Below are positions 1-14,600 of a DNA stretch of 64,000 nucleotides, in pieces (within the stretch, counting starts at the first letter, position 1; each line of letters starts with the position of its first letter). Origin of the DNA: Rhea pennata (lineage: Eukaryota; Chordata; Aves; Rheiformes; Rheidae); NCBI RefSeq assembly GCF_028389875.1, contig NC_084687.1:8282157-8346156 (forward strand), read 5' to 3'. The translations under genes were made by a program, and so were the position numbers. The notes beneath the pieces were generated by a model. The model had not been told where the DNA came from. It did no database searches and was given only the letters and a program-made list of their open reading frames with translations.

Positions 1-269
1 TGCTTAACTTCTATCTTTCATGAATTGGAGTTTCTCTTACTTATGCCAGAAGTCACTGATCACAAGGTAAGGGACTAGTAATGTCAGGCTGAGCAAGGAA
101 AAGATGTGTTCTGGAATCAGAGAAGCTGCTGCATGGAGAGAAGTTCTTCTGTAAGCACCAAACTAAGGAATCATGGTTCTCTTACAGTTTTGCATGCAGT
201 TATTCCTCAGCCTCTACTGCAATAACCTCCAATCCCCCATGTCCTCCTGTGTGAGCTTCCATGAACAAG

Positions 270-1083
270 TTCCTCCATTCCTGTGGCTAGTGGAGTTCCC
301 CAGGGCTCAATACTGGGTCCCATCCTCTTCCATGTCTTCATCAGTAAATATGGGACAGAGTAGCTCCTCAGCCCTAGGCACCAGTACAAGCTAGGTGCTG
401 ATGTTCTGGAGAGCAGCTGTGCAGAGAAGGACCTGGTGGATGAGAAGTTGACTATGAGCCAGCAATCTGCCCTTGTGGCCAGGAAGGCCAATGGTCTCCT
501 GGGGTGCATTAGGAAGAGTGTTGCCAGCAGGTCGAAGAAGGTGATCCTGCCCCTCTCCTCAGCCCTGATGAGGCCTCATCTCGAGTACTGTGTCCAGTCC
601 TGGGCTCCCAGTGCAAGAGAGGCATGGAGCTGCTGGAGAGTGTCCAGCGGAGGGCTACAAAGATGATCAGAGGGCTGGAGCATCTGCCCTCTGAGGAACG
701 GCTGCGAGAGCTGGGCCCCTTCAGCCTGGGGAAGAGAAGACTGAGGGGGGATATTATCAATGCGTATAAGTACCTGAAGTGGGGGTGTCAAGGGGATGTG
801 GCTAAACTCTTCAGTAGTGCCATGCGAAAGGACAAGAGGCAATGGGCAGAAATTGAAGCACAGGAAGTTCCGCCTGAACGTGAGGGGGAATTTCTTCACT
901 GTGAGAGTGACAGAGCACTAGAACAGGTTGCCCAGAGAGGTTGTGGAGTCTCCTTCTCTGGAGATACTCAAAGCCCACCTGGATGCAACCCTGTCTAACA
1001 TGCTCTAGGTGACCCTGCTTGAGCAGGGGGCTTGGACTAGATGATCTCCAGAGGTCCCTTCTGACCTTACCAATTCTGTGATT
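270..1083 (+). mobile_element. CR1 LINE, 3' part of ORF2 plus 3' UTR
   Basis: This is a 5'-truncated, non-autonomous CR1 retrotransposon. The left part has the phrase family of the CR1 reverse-transcriptase C-terminus (about 290-330, 'cagggctcaatactgggtcc'). The middle (about 620-800) gives the usual CR1 tail peptide with [18 protein letters not shown] and [15 protein letters not shown]. The end (about 1000-1083) has the hallmark 'ctagatgatctccagaggtc' and finishes in an ATTCTGTG-type 3' terminus. The coding frame is broken into pieces at 436-666 and 624-998, so it is not an active element or a host gene. Whether homology extends left of 270 is unclear. Confidence 0.93.
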
Positions 1084-1785
1084 TTTCCCCTAAAAGTTAG
1101 TCAATCCATTGTCTTCCAGCAAAGCATTGCTATGTAGCACACTAACATATTTTTTTCAGGAAACCAAAAGCACACAAACCAAAAGGAAGAGCAGCACTGC
1201 TGAGAGAGGTGACCACAGCTGAAATGCTTTGTCTCTGATGAGCTGGGCTGTGGCTGTTCTGATGATTAGGCTGAGTTCAGTGTTGTCCTAAGCCCCAAAA
1301 GAGCAGTTGTGGATTGTCACAGCCTCCTCTCCCTGCAGCAGCACTTCTATCCATACAAGTTAGAGATTGAAGGAAGTACAGGGTAGGAAAAAGGTGTTTG
1401 GTGTTTATGTGGGTTGTTTAGGACTGTAAGAGGGCTTGAGGATGGGAGGTGAATTCCTCCTGGGGTTGCTGTCTTTTGTGCTGCTGAAAGAGTTTTAGGG
1501 AGGGTGTTTCAGAAGAAGTGGCTAGGCTTTTTGATTTATAAGCAACTCTTTTTGAGGAACAAAGCTGGCAGAACTGAAAGAGTCCTCATTTATGTCTGAA
1601 ATCATTTTGAGTGTGAAAGTAACACATGTGAGTAGCGCTACTGTTGCTGTAATCTTGGTACATAGAGAGGTGTCAGATTGTTAAGAAAAGTGCTCACAAA
1701 GCATTACAAGCTTTCCAAACATCCCATGAAAGCATAGGGGATGGGATGAGTGTAAAAAAATCCTATTTTCTTCAGCTATACTTAA

Positions 1786-1809
1786 GTGTGTGTGTGTGTG
1801 TGTGTGTGT
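1786..1809. repeat. (GT)12 microsatellite
   Basis: An uninterrupted GT dinucleotide run, directly readable. Confidence 0.95.
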
Positions 1810-2321
1810 TTGTAGGCACAGGCACATGTGCTGACAGTTACATTCAATACTTTCTTGTAGGGCTGGATTTTCACATGGAAAAAAGATAAATCAAAAATAA
1901 ATCCCCCAAGCTATCTGGAGGTGCTTGGATGTGAATGTGAAAGTATTTTAAACCTCTCAAATAAGGCTTTCAAAAGTGTAAGATAGTCTATTTTACCTAA
2001 AGGAATACTTATTATTTCCAGTCTTAAGACAGCAACGTTCTATTATCAGGAAGTTTTTATGTAAGCTTGTCTGAGAGCTGTAGTCCTAAAGCTAAATTCA
2101 ATATAAAGAGATAGTAAACTTAACCCCTACTACTTGGCTGTAGGAAGTTAACCCACATTTGGCCAAATAGATGCTAACTGAGAGACCAGAAGGAATGGTC
2201 ACAACACGAATTCTCTTGTGTTAGTCAAAAACAAAGAAGTTGATAGATGGGTGGTCTACTCTGGCTTCATTAAGTTTGTGTAGCATTATATTATAGTGTT
2301 ATGTGTAGGGCAGAAGCTAAG

Positions 2322-2346
2322 AAAAAACAAACAAACAAACAAAAAA
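2322..2346. repeat. (AAAC)n simple repeat
   Basis: Short A-rich tract with three to four CAAA steps. Confidence 0.9.
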
Positions 2347-5149
2347 GAGAAGCTCACTCATGGGTCCTGAATAAATAGGTCATAGAAACAAGTTCATTAC
2401 TGAATGACTGTAGGACTCAGTCTCCTGTAAATATTTTCTTAACTTTTTATGCCACATGGTTTCTCAGTTGAATCAATAATACATACAGAATCAGCTTAGC
2501 CATGTTGAGAAATTGATCTGTACATGATGCATTCCCAATATACTGCAGTTCAAACCAAGCAGTGATAGAAAGCATTCAGTTATGGTGAGTTATGGAAGTG
2601 ATTTGCATTAATATTGTTTGTTCCCTTTTGGTTATTTATAGAGGGTACAGTAGAAACAAACCATTTTGCTATAAAATAAAACATCTCAAAAGCCTGATAT
2701 TAGTAAAAGTAAACGATCTGTTGATCATCCAAGTGCTTTTACAGGCAGAATATAATTCCTATGGTAGTGAAATATAGGCAAAGCAGAGCTAAGAGAATAA
2801 CATTACATAGCGTTCCTCTCTGGATGCAGCAGAGATTTTTTTTGGCTGATAAGTTATTTGGAAAGAGACAGTAACTACAAATACTTCTGGAATACACAAG
2901 CCTGTGGTTTTATTAGAATACTTTACCCTCACTACAAACCAATAGTAAGTGTTAAAACTAGCACAGAAATGCTTTTTAAAACATAAAAGGAACTCTGAAT
3001 TTTGAAAATCAGTACTCGGATGTTGTTTTAGTGCTGCTCTATAAGAGAATAAAAGGTTGTAAGATACTCCGCTTAGTGGCTGCATAGTTTTATCCTTAGG
3101 CATAGCTTGTTGCACTTGACTGAACTGTGGCTGGGTTGGAATCTGAAGTCTCCGTGAAAATGACAAAGAGTTGTCAGTCAGAGTTCACTAGTAGTGGACT
3201 TGTGAGGCTCTTTTGTAGACAAAAGCTCCTTTGACACAGTTTTATAACCACGTATGATCTGGTATACCATCACATATGCTTCCATTACAGGAACATTTCA
3301 AGAAATAAAGTCAAATGCATGTTTCCCCCATTTTGCCGAGTGGGAATATGCCACAAACACTCTGCTAGTGTTAATCCTGCTAGAATCTGCATGGCCTAAC
3401 AGCTATTTCCCCCTTTTGGGGGTATTAGACCCATCAGTGAGACCCACAGCTGTTTCAAGGCTGACTCACCGAATGTCAGCATGAAATGACAACATGCTAT
3501 AGGAGGCTTAGACACATCACGTGTTACTGGACAGTGAGGCTGTCATGCTTGGGTTCCCTGAGAAACCTTGCTCCTAGCGTTGCTTCTCTGCTTGCTGCAA
3601 ATGAATTGGGACCAGAGAAGAGCACTGACTCTGGCAGAGAATGACTCTTCCCTGCTGTTTGGTCTATGAAATGGGCCTCAGTTTTTCTTTTCTTGCTCTC
3701 TATTACTCTTTTGCCATGCTCTAATAGAAATTACTTCTCCTTGTCAAAGTCCGACTTCATTGTGTGTGCATAATGCACTCGGAGATGTTGAGACTAACTT
3801 ACCAGTACACCCATGCTTTGCTAATGTGCTCTGGGAACTGGCAGCCACTTAGAGCCAATAATAGTATCTACTGAGAATGAGTATTGTAACTGATTGCTTT
3901 TGCCGTGTTAGTGGGCAGATGACATATGATCGTATCTGAATTTTTGCTTCCTTCAGGGTTTCAATGCCGAACCTTCATCTGTAGCAGTGCAAGCACAAAC
4001 ATATTGAACAGGAGATACCACAGGGTCCGATCTAGACGCAAGCCCCACAGGGCAGCATGTTGTAATTTTTCTCAAGGGAGACTTCAGAGGCCCTGAAAAG
4101 CAAGAGGTTTGGGAGCATCTCAGGGACTAAGAGCACTGTACTAAATATTCTCACTAAATATGTGGTGCCTCTTGGCCTTCTATCATAAAGTAGACTACAG
4201 GAGAACTCTGCATTATTTAGAAAGGCTGCTTTGTTGCTTAAATCTTAATGAGGAGATTGGACAAACAATTCTGCATTCAAATTGCTAGTATACAAAATCC
4301 TTAAGCGTAAAATCAAGCATTTCATTAAATCTCTCTATCTGCCCATTGGTCTGAATATGCTCATAAGAGGTCCAGATTGGCTGGCCCCCCTCTTTTTCAA
4401 TAAACACCCTGCCTAAAACATCTTTCTTGGGGCATCAGTTGTGCTGAAAGATCTCAAGAGAACATCTGTGTCTCAACAGAAGAAACTGAAGTAATAACTG
4501 AAGTAATAGCAAAATGTAGCCAAACTATAAAGCCAAGTTTAAAAAAAAATGGCAAAGGTGGCAATTAGTTTATGATAATAGACATTCTATGACTGCTTTA
4601 AAGTTCATCTTGGATTTTTCAAAACTCTAGTATCAGCACAGGTTTTACAGTATCAGTGAATTTTTTTCAAACACTTCAGTCCTGTGAAAGTTTTCAAGTT
4701 GCCTGTGCTTTACCATAAATGAATTAACACTCTAACACCAGGAATCTTAGAGGCAGTTCTTTAAGGAGAACCACAGATTGCAATCACTTGAGATCTGATT
4801 TCCTTAAGCTGAAATGATTTCTGAAAAAAAATCCCATCTGCAGGAGTTTCTCCAAGCATTGCTTCTCTGTTTCTAAGGTGGAGCACGTTCAGGAATTGCT
4901 GTACAGCATGGTTCTACTGCGTGTCTAGCGCTCTATCGTGTGGCTGTAATTAAAAACAGCCACTGTTATTCACTCTTCATATACCAACATAAGAAAGCAG
5001 CAACTTTTAGCCTGCATTCTATAGTAAATGAATGTTTTTTTCATTGTTAATTAAAGATTTAAGAACAAAAGTTTTAGTAGGCCCAAGTTTTAGTATTGTC
5101 AGGTTTCCTGAATGGCAGTTCCACGTTCACCTTACCCACTAACTTCAGG

Positions 5150-5330
5150 ATTTTGTAAGCCTTCGTTTTACCCCTCCCCATCTTCTTCCTCTCCAAAGAG
5201 CCTCAATCTCTCCTCATAAAGCAGCCATTCCATCACCTTAAACATTGCATTTGCCCTTCTCTGAACCATTATGCCCTTCCTGAGACTAGGACTTCACGCA
5301 GGACTCAGGATGTTGATGGAGAAAGGTACC
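5150..5330 (-). mobile_element. Decayed antisense CR1-like fragment
   Basis: Reading left to right, the run 'cctcaatctctcctcataa' followed by 'ccattccatcacctt' and 'gcccttctctgaacc' follows the order of the antisense CR1 tail (the Lys/Arg-rich end of ORF2) with many changes. No 3' terminus is visible. It could instead be another LINE of the same clade. Confidence 0.45.
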
Positions 5331-8300
5331 TAAAGACTTGTGTATGTGATTTCTCAGAGACAAACATGTTTTCTTAAATGCTCTGAGCTGTGTGATGTTT
5401 GTAAGCAGTGGAGATACCTGGTAGAACAGTAGTCTAGCCATCTAGTGAGGCAAATGCTCATTTAAAGAGCAGGGGGGAATAAAAGAAGTAATAATAATAA
5501 TGATTAAAAATAAATGCCTTCCTCCATGTGAAGAAATCATTTTGTTATTCTGCTAGAGTGTATTTCAGCTCATTAGCATTGCATTATGCAAGTACTTGCA
5601 AGCTAATCACTACAGCTGCTGTTCTGTTATTTATTCTTGTCACAGAGCAATTTTACTTTCAAAATGTTATTTTTATTATAAAAAGAAAATGTGCTTGGAG
5701 AGACTGCTGGTTTGGGGGGAATGTATAGCCTTGTGCAACCTGAGAGAGAGTGACTATCTAAGCTTGGAGACTGGATTCACAACAATGAAGTGTAAAACAT
5801 CTCTCTCTTTTTTTTTTTTTTTTTCCCTTAATTTTTTTTTTTCAAGTGGCTTTTATTCACTGAAAAGAATAGTGGCATTAGGTTGCAAGCCTGCTGCTAT
5901 TTTTTTCCTGTTTGGTTCATATTCTGCATATATTGACAAAGCCTTTTAACTTCCACAGTAGGAAGATCAGGCCTTTCCTGCAGTTTTCCTTCAGGCATGT
6001 GAGTTATATCTCAGACTGAACACCAATCCGTCCTTGCTGCTAAGAGCAGATAGTCCTGTCTTTTTTGGAGGACTCCATTCCACCCCCAACACGCACACAT
6101 GCTTTTCTTTTCCTGTCTTGTCCCCCCTCCCAAAAAAAAAGTCATCAAGAATTATTTTCTTTTAATCCCTTGCTGTCTGTTAGATGTCAGAATATCACTA
6201 TTATCCTAAAGCACAAGGGTTATAGCCACTGCATTTATAAATAGTGTGTGTACACATACACAAGCTTCAGTGTCTAGTTGCAGCTGACTCTAGCTTATGC
6301 AGTCAGCACTAGTCCGCTCAGTCATACAGCAAGGGTGTAATATCCAGGGGAGGTACAATGTAGTAGGAAGTGCTCGTATGAAATTAGGAGCACAGGCTAA
6401 ACATCAAATTTGGAGTCAGATTTACGTGGCTGTTAAGGACAGAAGCCTTGGACTGTCAAACACTTTAAAATGTCTTGAAGAGTGTGCCTTGTTGGAGGGA
6501 TCCTGGCCTGGCATCATGAAAGTCAGAAGTGTTCCTACTCTTCACCATTTCTATGTCTGATATCTTCTTGCCCTTTAAGGATAAATGATAACGAAGCTTT
6601 GGGGAAGAAAGGCTAAAAAGAAATGCAAATGATCATATTTACTGCAGTGCTCTAAATGCATTTCGTGTCATACTTGTCTCCCAGGACTTGAGCCTGTATT
6701 GTGTAAGAACAATAGGAATGGTGAAAGTGTAAAAAGCTGGCACTCCTTGCCAAAGTTGCAGCTTGTCTTTACTACTAAAAAAGGCAGTAAACTGGGAGGG
6801 TATATGATAGGAAGAGTTGCTCTGCACTTTCCCTGTTTCTTGCACTGTTTTCCTACATATCTTCTGGTCACTGTTGGAGACAGCTCCAGGCCAGAAGTAC
6901 CTTTGGACTGAGCTGGTGTGTAAGTGCTTTATATATATTAAGTTATTCTGTAGTAAGAGGCATAATTCTGTATGTGAGAAGCATTCTAAGGCAAAAACTG
7001 AATGAAGGCACAACTTTACAATTTTACCATGAGGAAAAATGGTCATGGAGTCAACCCTGGTAGGACTGTAGCACTCAGATTTTTCTTCCAGTAATACAGA
7101 AGTGATTTCTACTTCTGCATTGCTGGGTAAATCTTCTCAAAGTCTCCAAAATTAAAATCCCTCAGCCTTCATCAGCAGTAAAGTGAAGCTCTCAACTGAC
7201 TCACTTTTACATCTCCTGTGCTTGCCTGTCTGCCTTGTGCTCTAATGTCAAAACATAGGTATTAACAGGAAGGGTTAGTGGGAAGGACTAGGGAATACAA
7301 TGCTTTCGGGAGAAATGGTGAAACTATGGCAGATGGTGAGGGGCACAGCAGAGTATGAGGCAAAACAGAGGTGAGAGGCTGACTGAGAGGGAAAGAAAAG
7401 TGAAATACTCGAAGTATTGTGCAGGGAGAAGTTAAGAGTGTGCATGTGTTCAGCTGTATCATTGTATGCTGCAGAGGTCTACCTAAATAACAGTAGTTTC
7501 AGAGGGCTAGCAGGAAGAGGGAATTTGGGGAAAAATACGTTTTTTGGTCAAATCAGATGGGATAATGGGGCAAGCCTTGAAAACAGGAATGGTTCTGCTT
7601 TTCAGGGACATGTTAACACCCCACCCCCACACCCCATAAAAAGAAAGGGGAAAGAAAAAGTACAGTGAAGGGGCTTGATGGCATTATCAGTAGACTCGCA
7701 ATCACTAAAACCTGAAAACACTCTCTACATAAGGCAAACACACAAATCAAAATTCAGGTTAAAAACATGTAGCTTCAGTATTGTTCAGAAATGTTCTTTG
7801 CATGCACAGGAGGAATTCAAACCAATTTGGGTTAGAAGAAAGCAGAGTTTACTCCAGGACATAATGTGCAGCATTTGCAGACCATTGGACAGCTCTGTCT
7901 AGTACAGATCATGCCTTTTTATGGGGACATTCCAGCTCCAAAGAAAGCAAATTCTTCTGAAACACATTGTCTGAGTTAAACTTTTAATATGTTTTGATAT
8001 TGCTAGCAGCAGCTTTACATAATGCAGCCATGTAGTGCTCAGCGAACATGAACTTTTTCTATACACTATTAAAGAATAAGAGACTCTACAGACTCTACAG
8101 AAGATGTGAATATACTATCACTGAGAGATTTGTACTGTTTCTTTAGACCTGAAATGAATGAGTTAACTATTTTGCCAGGGATGAATAGCAACCAAGAAAG
8201 AGTAGTATATCTATGATGAGACAAGTGGTGCATTGAGTTCGTTATAGCTTGGAACTCTTGACAATGATTGAAATTCCTTTTAAAAATGCATTTATTTAAC

Positions 8301-11300
8301 CATCCACTAAGTACTTATTAAATCAACAGGCATATTTCATGATTTTTTTTCAAAGTCTTTGAAAAATATCTATGATACTCTTAATATAGAGGGATCATAT
8401 TTTGCCTGAATTAAGAAAAGGAGATTACCTCTCTATTCCGCAGTGATTGCTGGTCAATGTTTGATACCTGCCTGCAGAAAAGCTTCTGTCAAGCTGATCC
8501 ACATAAAGTTGTTGTGGGGAACTGATACAGTTTACATGACCTTGCACATTGAGTGGTGATAGTATAAATTTGCAGTTACAGGAGTCCTGGAAAGTTGAAT
8601 TAGGAAATGTCCAAATGCAGAGAACTAAACCTGTGTTGCTGTTGCTTATATTCAGTGCTAACCAGTTTGGTTAGCCAGAATGAGATTCTCTGAGCATGGC
8701 TCAGTTTAGAAGAAAATAAGTTTATCAAATGTGGACTTATCAAAAGCAGCCTTCGGTTTCAAACTTTATTCCATGTAACAGAACACACTGAGAAGTTGGA
8801 ATAAGCAGCATGGAGCAAAGTGGCAGTTTTGGGCAGAGCCAAAGCAAAGCAAAGAGACTACAAGAAACTGTAGGAGAGATGGTATAGCTGAACCTTTGTT
8901 TAACGATCCCTATTTAAAAGATTTCAGGGAGAAAATCCAGTTGGACAAAAGCAAGACAGGAAGATCTCCTCATCTGAAGAAAGAGCCTGGAAACAGGAGA
9001 GCACATGTGAATGATGCCAAGTGGGCAAAAGGAAAGCTACTGATCTGCAAAATGGGATGTTGTCTCAGCACAAATGTGTGAGCTTTCCATTTGTAAATAT
9101 TGTGATAAAGAAGGATCTGAAGCAGGGCACTGATCTGGCAGGGATGCTCTTCCCATGCAAACAAAACAGCATAGGAAAGAGCAGAGAACAATTTGTATTG
9201 CACAAGAGTGAAAGCTATCTCATGGTCAATGAAAAGCACTGTGAGAGCTGATAACCTATATGAGGATAGGACATAAATAACCTTGCAAAATTTTTTGCTC
9301 TTGGAAAAAAGGAAGGGGATGCCAGTGCAAAGCTGCAAAGAGCGATGACAAAACATCAAGAAGATTATCCAATGTGCTTCATGTTAAGTCTCCATCCTGA
9401 CTGTCACAGCCATTTCATATCTGGCAGTCTTTGCACGTGTCACTAGCCTGCTGCTTGTTCCTTCCTGCAGAGCATGACTCTTGAGTGGTAAGATGCTCCT
9501 GTACCTCTGCACTGGCATCTAGATGGAACAAGGTTATGTGGGGGAAAAAATGGTCCATTCTATGATTGCTATGTAGAAAAAATTGCAGATAACCAATATT
9601 GCTGAAGACTTATGCCTCACTTCCCCCCCCCCCCTTTTTTTTTCTTCCTAAAAGATCATGGTCTTTTGGCTAGACATGGACATACAGCAGCCTTGTGGGG
9701 AGTGTCAAGCTTTGCTTTTGCATGAATACCCAATATCTGCAGTGTTGAAAGCTTGGCTCCACATGGATTCCTGCCATTCTACTATGTTTCTTGGCATCAT
9801 TCTCTTTCCTCTGCTGTGATCCATTTGAAGCACTAAATTTTATCACATTTTAAAACTATTCTTCATTATGTGAAAAGGTAGTGTTGGTATTTTGGATTTT
9901 TCTCTTCTTACTATTCTCCCCAGGTCATGCAAATACAATTTTAAGAATTTCACATTGAGTTTGTCATTCCATAAGCCTTTCCAAAATTTTTATCATTCCA
10001 AATATAAGCTGTCAGATGGCTAAACATATTCTGCTTGGAAATTTACCTAGGAATTATAAGTATTACTATATTAAGAGCAGAACTCAAACTTACGAATCTC
10101 ATGTTGTACATAAGCTTATTTTTTTAGACATAAAGAACAGAAGGCCCTTTTGATTCTGCTATTAAAAAAAAGTTATTTTTCACAAAGCAGAGAGAGTTCT
10201 GAGAACCCAGATAGGGCTCATGAGTACCATTCAAGTTCTCAGAAACATTACATGGTGTCCCTAAACATTAGAGGAACTATTTCTCAATGAGAAAGACTGT
10301 GACATTAATAAGGAGTTGAATAAACTTGCTATTGCTAACTGCAGTGCACGCTCAGCAATACTTTGTCACTACACTAGGCAACAGGCAGGCATTAACTTTG
10401 CCATTTTCTAGCAGCTGAGCACAATGCATTGCATGCTTCTAGACACTGGAACTCTTTGTAGAAGCTGGAAGTGCTGTCAGAAACCAGACTTCTAAAATGT
10501 TATTGTATGTCATCTAGCCATCTCAGCTTTTTCAGCCTGGTCACCATTTCTGTGTGTCTCACTGAACTATCATATTGATTGATGTAGTCTTGCATCGGTG
10601 ATCTGTGTTCAGAACATAGGTGGTAAGCAACTGTGGACCTCCAGTATTCCTTACCCGAGGTTAAAAGAGTGCCTGCTTTCTTCTTCGGCTCTGACCTTGA
10701 CTTTATGCATGCAGTTCTTTTGTGGGCATCTTACAAACTTACACAAACTTTATGCAAGCCAAACTTGTGTGGGCATCTGACAAGTCATCGTATAAACCCT
10801 ATAGTTGAAGTGAAAAGTGGTGTGTGTGTGTTCTCTTTCTTTTTACAGAAATGTGTTTTTTGTTTGCATATGGCCTATCAGTTCTTTAGTTGCTTGAACT
10901 TTTGAAAAAGAATATAGCACAGCTCACAGGCATTTTGGAATGGAACTGTGATTTTGTGACAGTGCTCTGAAAGAGTATAAATTGCCTGCTGCTTGCATGG
11001 GACAGTGGAGAATAGGGAGATACTGAGCTGGAGTGTATCATCAGAGTCTCTGAGGATGTTTGTAAATCTCAGCTCCTAGATTCTTAAAGGCCTTCTCCAG
11101 GTAAGGCAGAAAGAGAGAGGTGCAGGGCCATGTTCTCAAATGGTGGAAAGTACTATTATTTAACTGGAGGTAAACTCACTTAAGCACAGGGAAAGACAGT
11201 GCATGTGAGGGCTCTGCCCAGAGCTGCAGAAGTAGTGAACTGTTGATCTTTATTTTTGAATGTCTCCATTTCCCTTAGACCGATATTTAATGTTGTAATG

Positions 11301-11619
11301 CCTTTAAATGTCCAGCATGTAAGCTAACTAGCATTTACACAGTGCATTGATGAGAGGCCATGAGCCAAGTTCTGTCCTTACTGGCAAAGAAAGTATTTAT
11401 TTATGAGATGATTGACAGCAAGTTGTTCCACCCTGTTAACTTTCTTCTGGGACCTGGTCAAGATGGAGTTCCTCAAAGTCTCCAGCCCCCTTGAAAATTC
11501 TAACCTGCTAGCTGGGAACAAGAAAATTTCTCTTTCCCAGTATTCTCCTTTTCACGTTCCCTTTATTGCAAGGAAGAATTGAGGGCAAAGAAGAAAAACC
11601 CAAACCAAAACAACAACAA

Positions 11620-11652
<33 letters not shown>

Positions 11653-14600
11653 CAAAAAAACACACAACCTTCATTCCAGAGTCAAATTTGCAATGAGAAT
11701 CTTTGAATCTATTTTTGTCTAATTTCAGTTGGACACAGCTCAAGAATTTGATTCCCCCTCCCCCCATTGCTTTAACTCTTTTTACTTCGTACTTTAGCTG
11801 ACTCTGAAAGCACAGCCTCCAACCACTACTGAACCACAAAATTCAATTAAAATGTGAGGAATAAACAGGGAGGGAAAAATCAATGGGTTCTGTGGATTAC
11901 TCTGTCAGCTGCTGTTCCCATGATCATCTTATATTATTCTGCACTACTGGAAGAGCTATTGGGAGGTGGAGTCTCTTAACATTGGATCAGACTACTGTGT
12001 CCTCTCAACAAGTAGTAGGAAATTAGATCAATAGAATGAGCCCATTCTTTGTTAAGCAGCTGGATAGCTGAATTAATCTGTAGTAGGGAAACTAAGCTGT
12101 TTTTTAATCTTTTGCTCTCCCACTATGAAGTTAAACAGCAATGCCTGAAACCAGCATAAATCAGTGCAGATGCGGGCCTTCATAGGCATTTAGTTTACTG
12201 CTGGTAGTTGCATCTAGCAACTAATTCAGACATTGCAATGAAAATCTTTGTCAGCATTGGTCTTACCCTTGTGTCCAGCTGGAAAGAAAATCTCAGGCAG
12301 GAGAGAGACTTTCTAAAATTAGTGTTTAATTTTTCATTCTTCTCTGTTTCTATCATATAGTATCTCTTTTTTAGTAAAACGTAATAGCAGCACTTCTTGT
12401 GAAGTTTCATATGAAGGCTCTTAGAGAGCAGTGGCAGTTAATAGACAGAAGAGAATGTTTTTACGGGTAGCAGAACCCAGATTTTGGGACAACAGTGTAT
12501 AAATTGCTTTAAGGCCTGCCTACTGGTCGAGGGATTTATTTATTTATTTTTCAATTTAAATAGATTGACAGTCTTCATCCTGAAGTTATAGGAAGGCAAT
12601 GAGAAAAATGTGCTTCTTTTCCTTTCCCCTTGTATTCACTAACTGTACTAAATAGGTTTACTGATGGAGAACAAATTATATAAACCCATATAGATGATTT
12701 TAAATCACTGACTAGCCAGAATGCTGCAGGTGAAAGGGATTGTTGGGACTGCATTCAAAAAAGTCATTGTTATGGATCTGTACTGTGTACTGCCATAGGC
12801 TTTGTGTGTCTTTGGTAGTAAATAAACTGAAACATTTCATTCTAGAAAATGCTATTCAGCAATTTCATGGACCTAGAATAACTGTTTTATCATAGTATCT
12901 ACTTTCCGTTTATACAATGCCAGTTCCAATCCTTTATCCCCTACGCTGAATTTGGTCTATTTGAAAGTTAGGTGTTTTTAACTGGGTTCAAGCAATACAT
13001 ACCAATCTTCTGATCCTGAGGTGGGAGCTGTAAGATATTTGGTATGTGGGATGGGGCTGCAACATGATACAGTGATGTGCTTCATTCATAGACTCTCTCC
13101 AGGGCTCAGAAAGCACTGGGATGAGAGTGTCTGTTAGAGAAATAGACAGATATAATGAAGGTCTGATGCTGTAGGTTGTTTCAATGGCATGCTGACCATT
13201 TATCATAACAGTACATTGGTTCTTTTGGCAGATGCAAGCAGTCCTAAACTTGTCATCTTTTCTGTACTTCTTACAATATGTTTATTTTTGTAGAGAAGAG
13301 AGTGAGATGGAAAATCCTTGATGCAGTAGCCACAGAAGTTGATCCACCACTGAGCAGGCACATGGCCAACTGAACGCATGGGCATATACACAGACAGCCG
13401 AAAGGACAGATGCATCAAGTCAGATTTATGAGGTCAGTTTTCCCAGCCAATAAAGTCCAAATTGCTGTCTGCCTTGTTGCAACTTGCTTGTGTTTAAATA
13501 GATGTGAAACAGATAATCCACCCTTTGGTGGAAGCAACACTGATAAAACACAAACATTGTTTCTGTAGCCACATAAGATTATTTCTCTAATTCAACAGAA
13601 GGTATTGGCTTGAAGATTATTAAAGGGGTTATAGTATTTTTATGCTGGCTGTGTGTGAATAAAAATTTTCTCAGGCCAGGGGAAGGGTCAGAGAATACTT
13701 GCTTAGTAGGCTATAGCAGGAGGGATATTTACATCTTATTGTAGTGCAATGATGGCAGGTATGCCTTGAGCAGATATGTGTAAATCGCATCTACTCTTCA
13801 AATGTAGAATTAGTCCATTTTAATTACAGCTTTGTGAGCAGTATGGACAAAAGGCTAACTTCAGTGTCACAGTGCATGGTACAGTGGAAGAGTAAACATA
13901 AGAACTATTTGTAATCTAGACAGCTGCTTACTCACAGGTTGAACTGACTCTGTTGTGCTGGGTTTTTTGAGTCTTGCAAGTGTGAAATTCCAAAAAGGAT
14001 TACGAGATCACTGGACTCAAATGGCTTTGGTCTTATCTCAACAATATAAGAATGAAAAGAGTACAAAAAAATGGTCCTGAGCCCTAGAACAGGCTGGTGT
14101 TCCCTCTAGATGCGCATCTGAAGGTTCCCACTGCATCACCCTGTGACAGCACAGGAAAGGAAGATGTAATTTCCTACAAGCACGGTGCTGAAACGTTATG
14201 GGAACGTAGAGTGGTGTGTGTTCAGCCACAGCACGTAATGGTAGGCCAGGAAATGCCAGTTTCATGGAAAAAGGGCATATGCACACGGGTCCATACAAAT
14301 TGCCTCTTGGAGGACCAGCTGTAGTAGTTTAAGAGACTATTCTGTAGAATGGGGCAGTATTTTGAGGAATTTTCATCCTTGCATGTATAATTGAGCATGT
14401 TGCTTTTCCATACCTAAAAAATTAAATGCAAGTGCACTTCTAAAGCGCCATCCTGTTATGATGCTATACCAGTTATCTCCAGTATAGCCATCTGAAACAT
14501 AAAGAAATAAATGCAGCTTTATTTCCAGTAAAAAGCAGTTTTCTGTCCCATAAAACTCTCCCTCCCTCCTTTTATCTCTCAGCAAACAAACCTAAATTCT

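Larger units (their letters stand above)
1084..5149. other. AT-rich non-coding DNA
   Basis: I see no supportable exon, RNA gene or repeat except the two simple repeats listed separately. The longest open frame, 125 codons at 2789-3166 on the minus strand, has no recognisable domain, no promoter and biased AT-rich codons; it is treated as chance. Confidence 0.6.

Noticed and set aside
436..998. Two plus-strand frames with reverse-transcriptase-like peptides
   Set aside because: They are fragments of the truncated CR1 element, not host genes.
6639..7046. 135-codon minus-strand frame
   Set aside because: No domain, no context, overlapped by open frames on the other strand. Best explained by chance.
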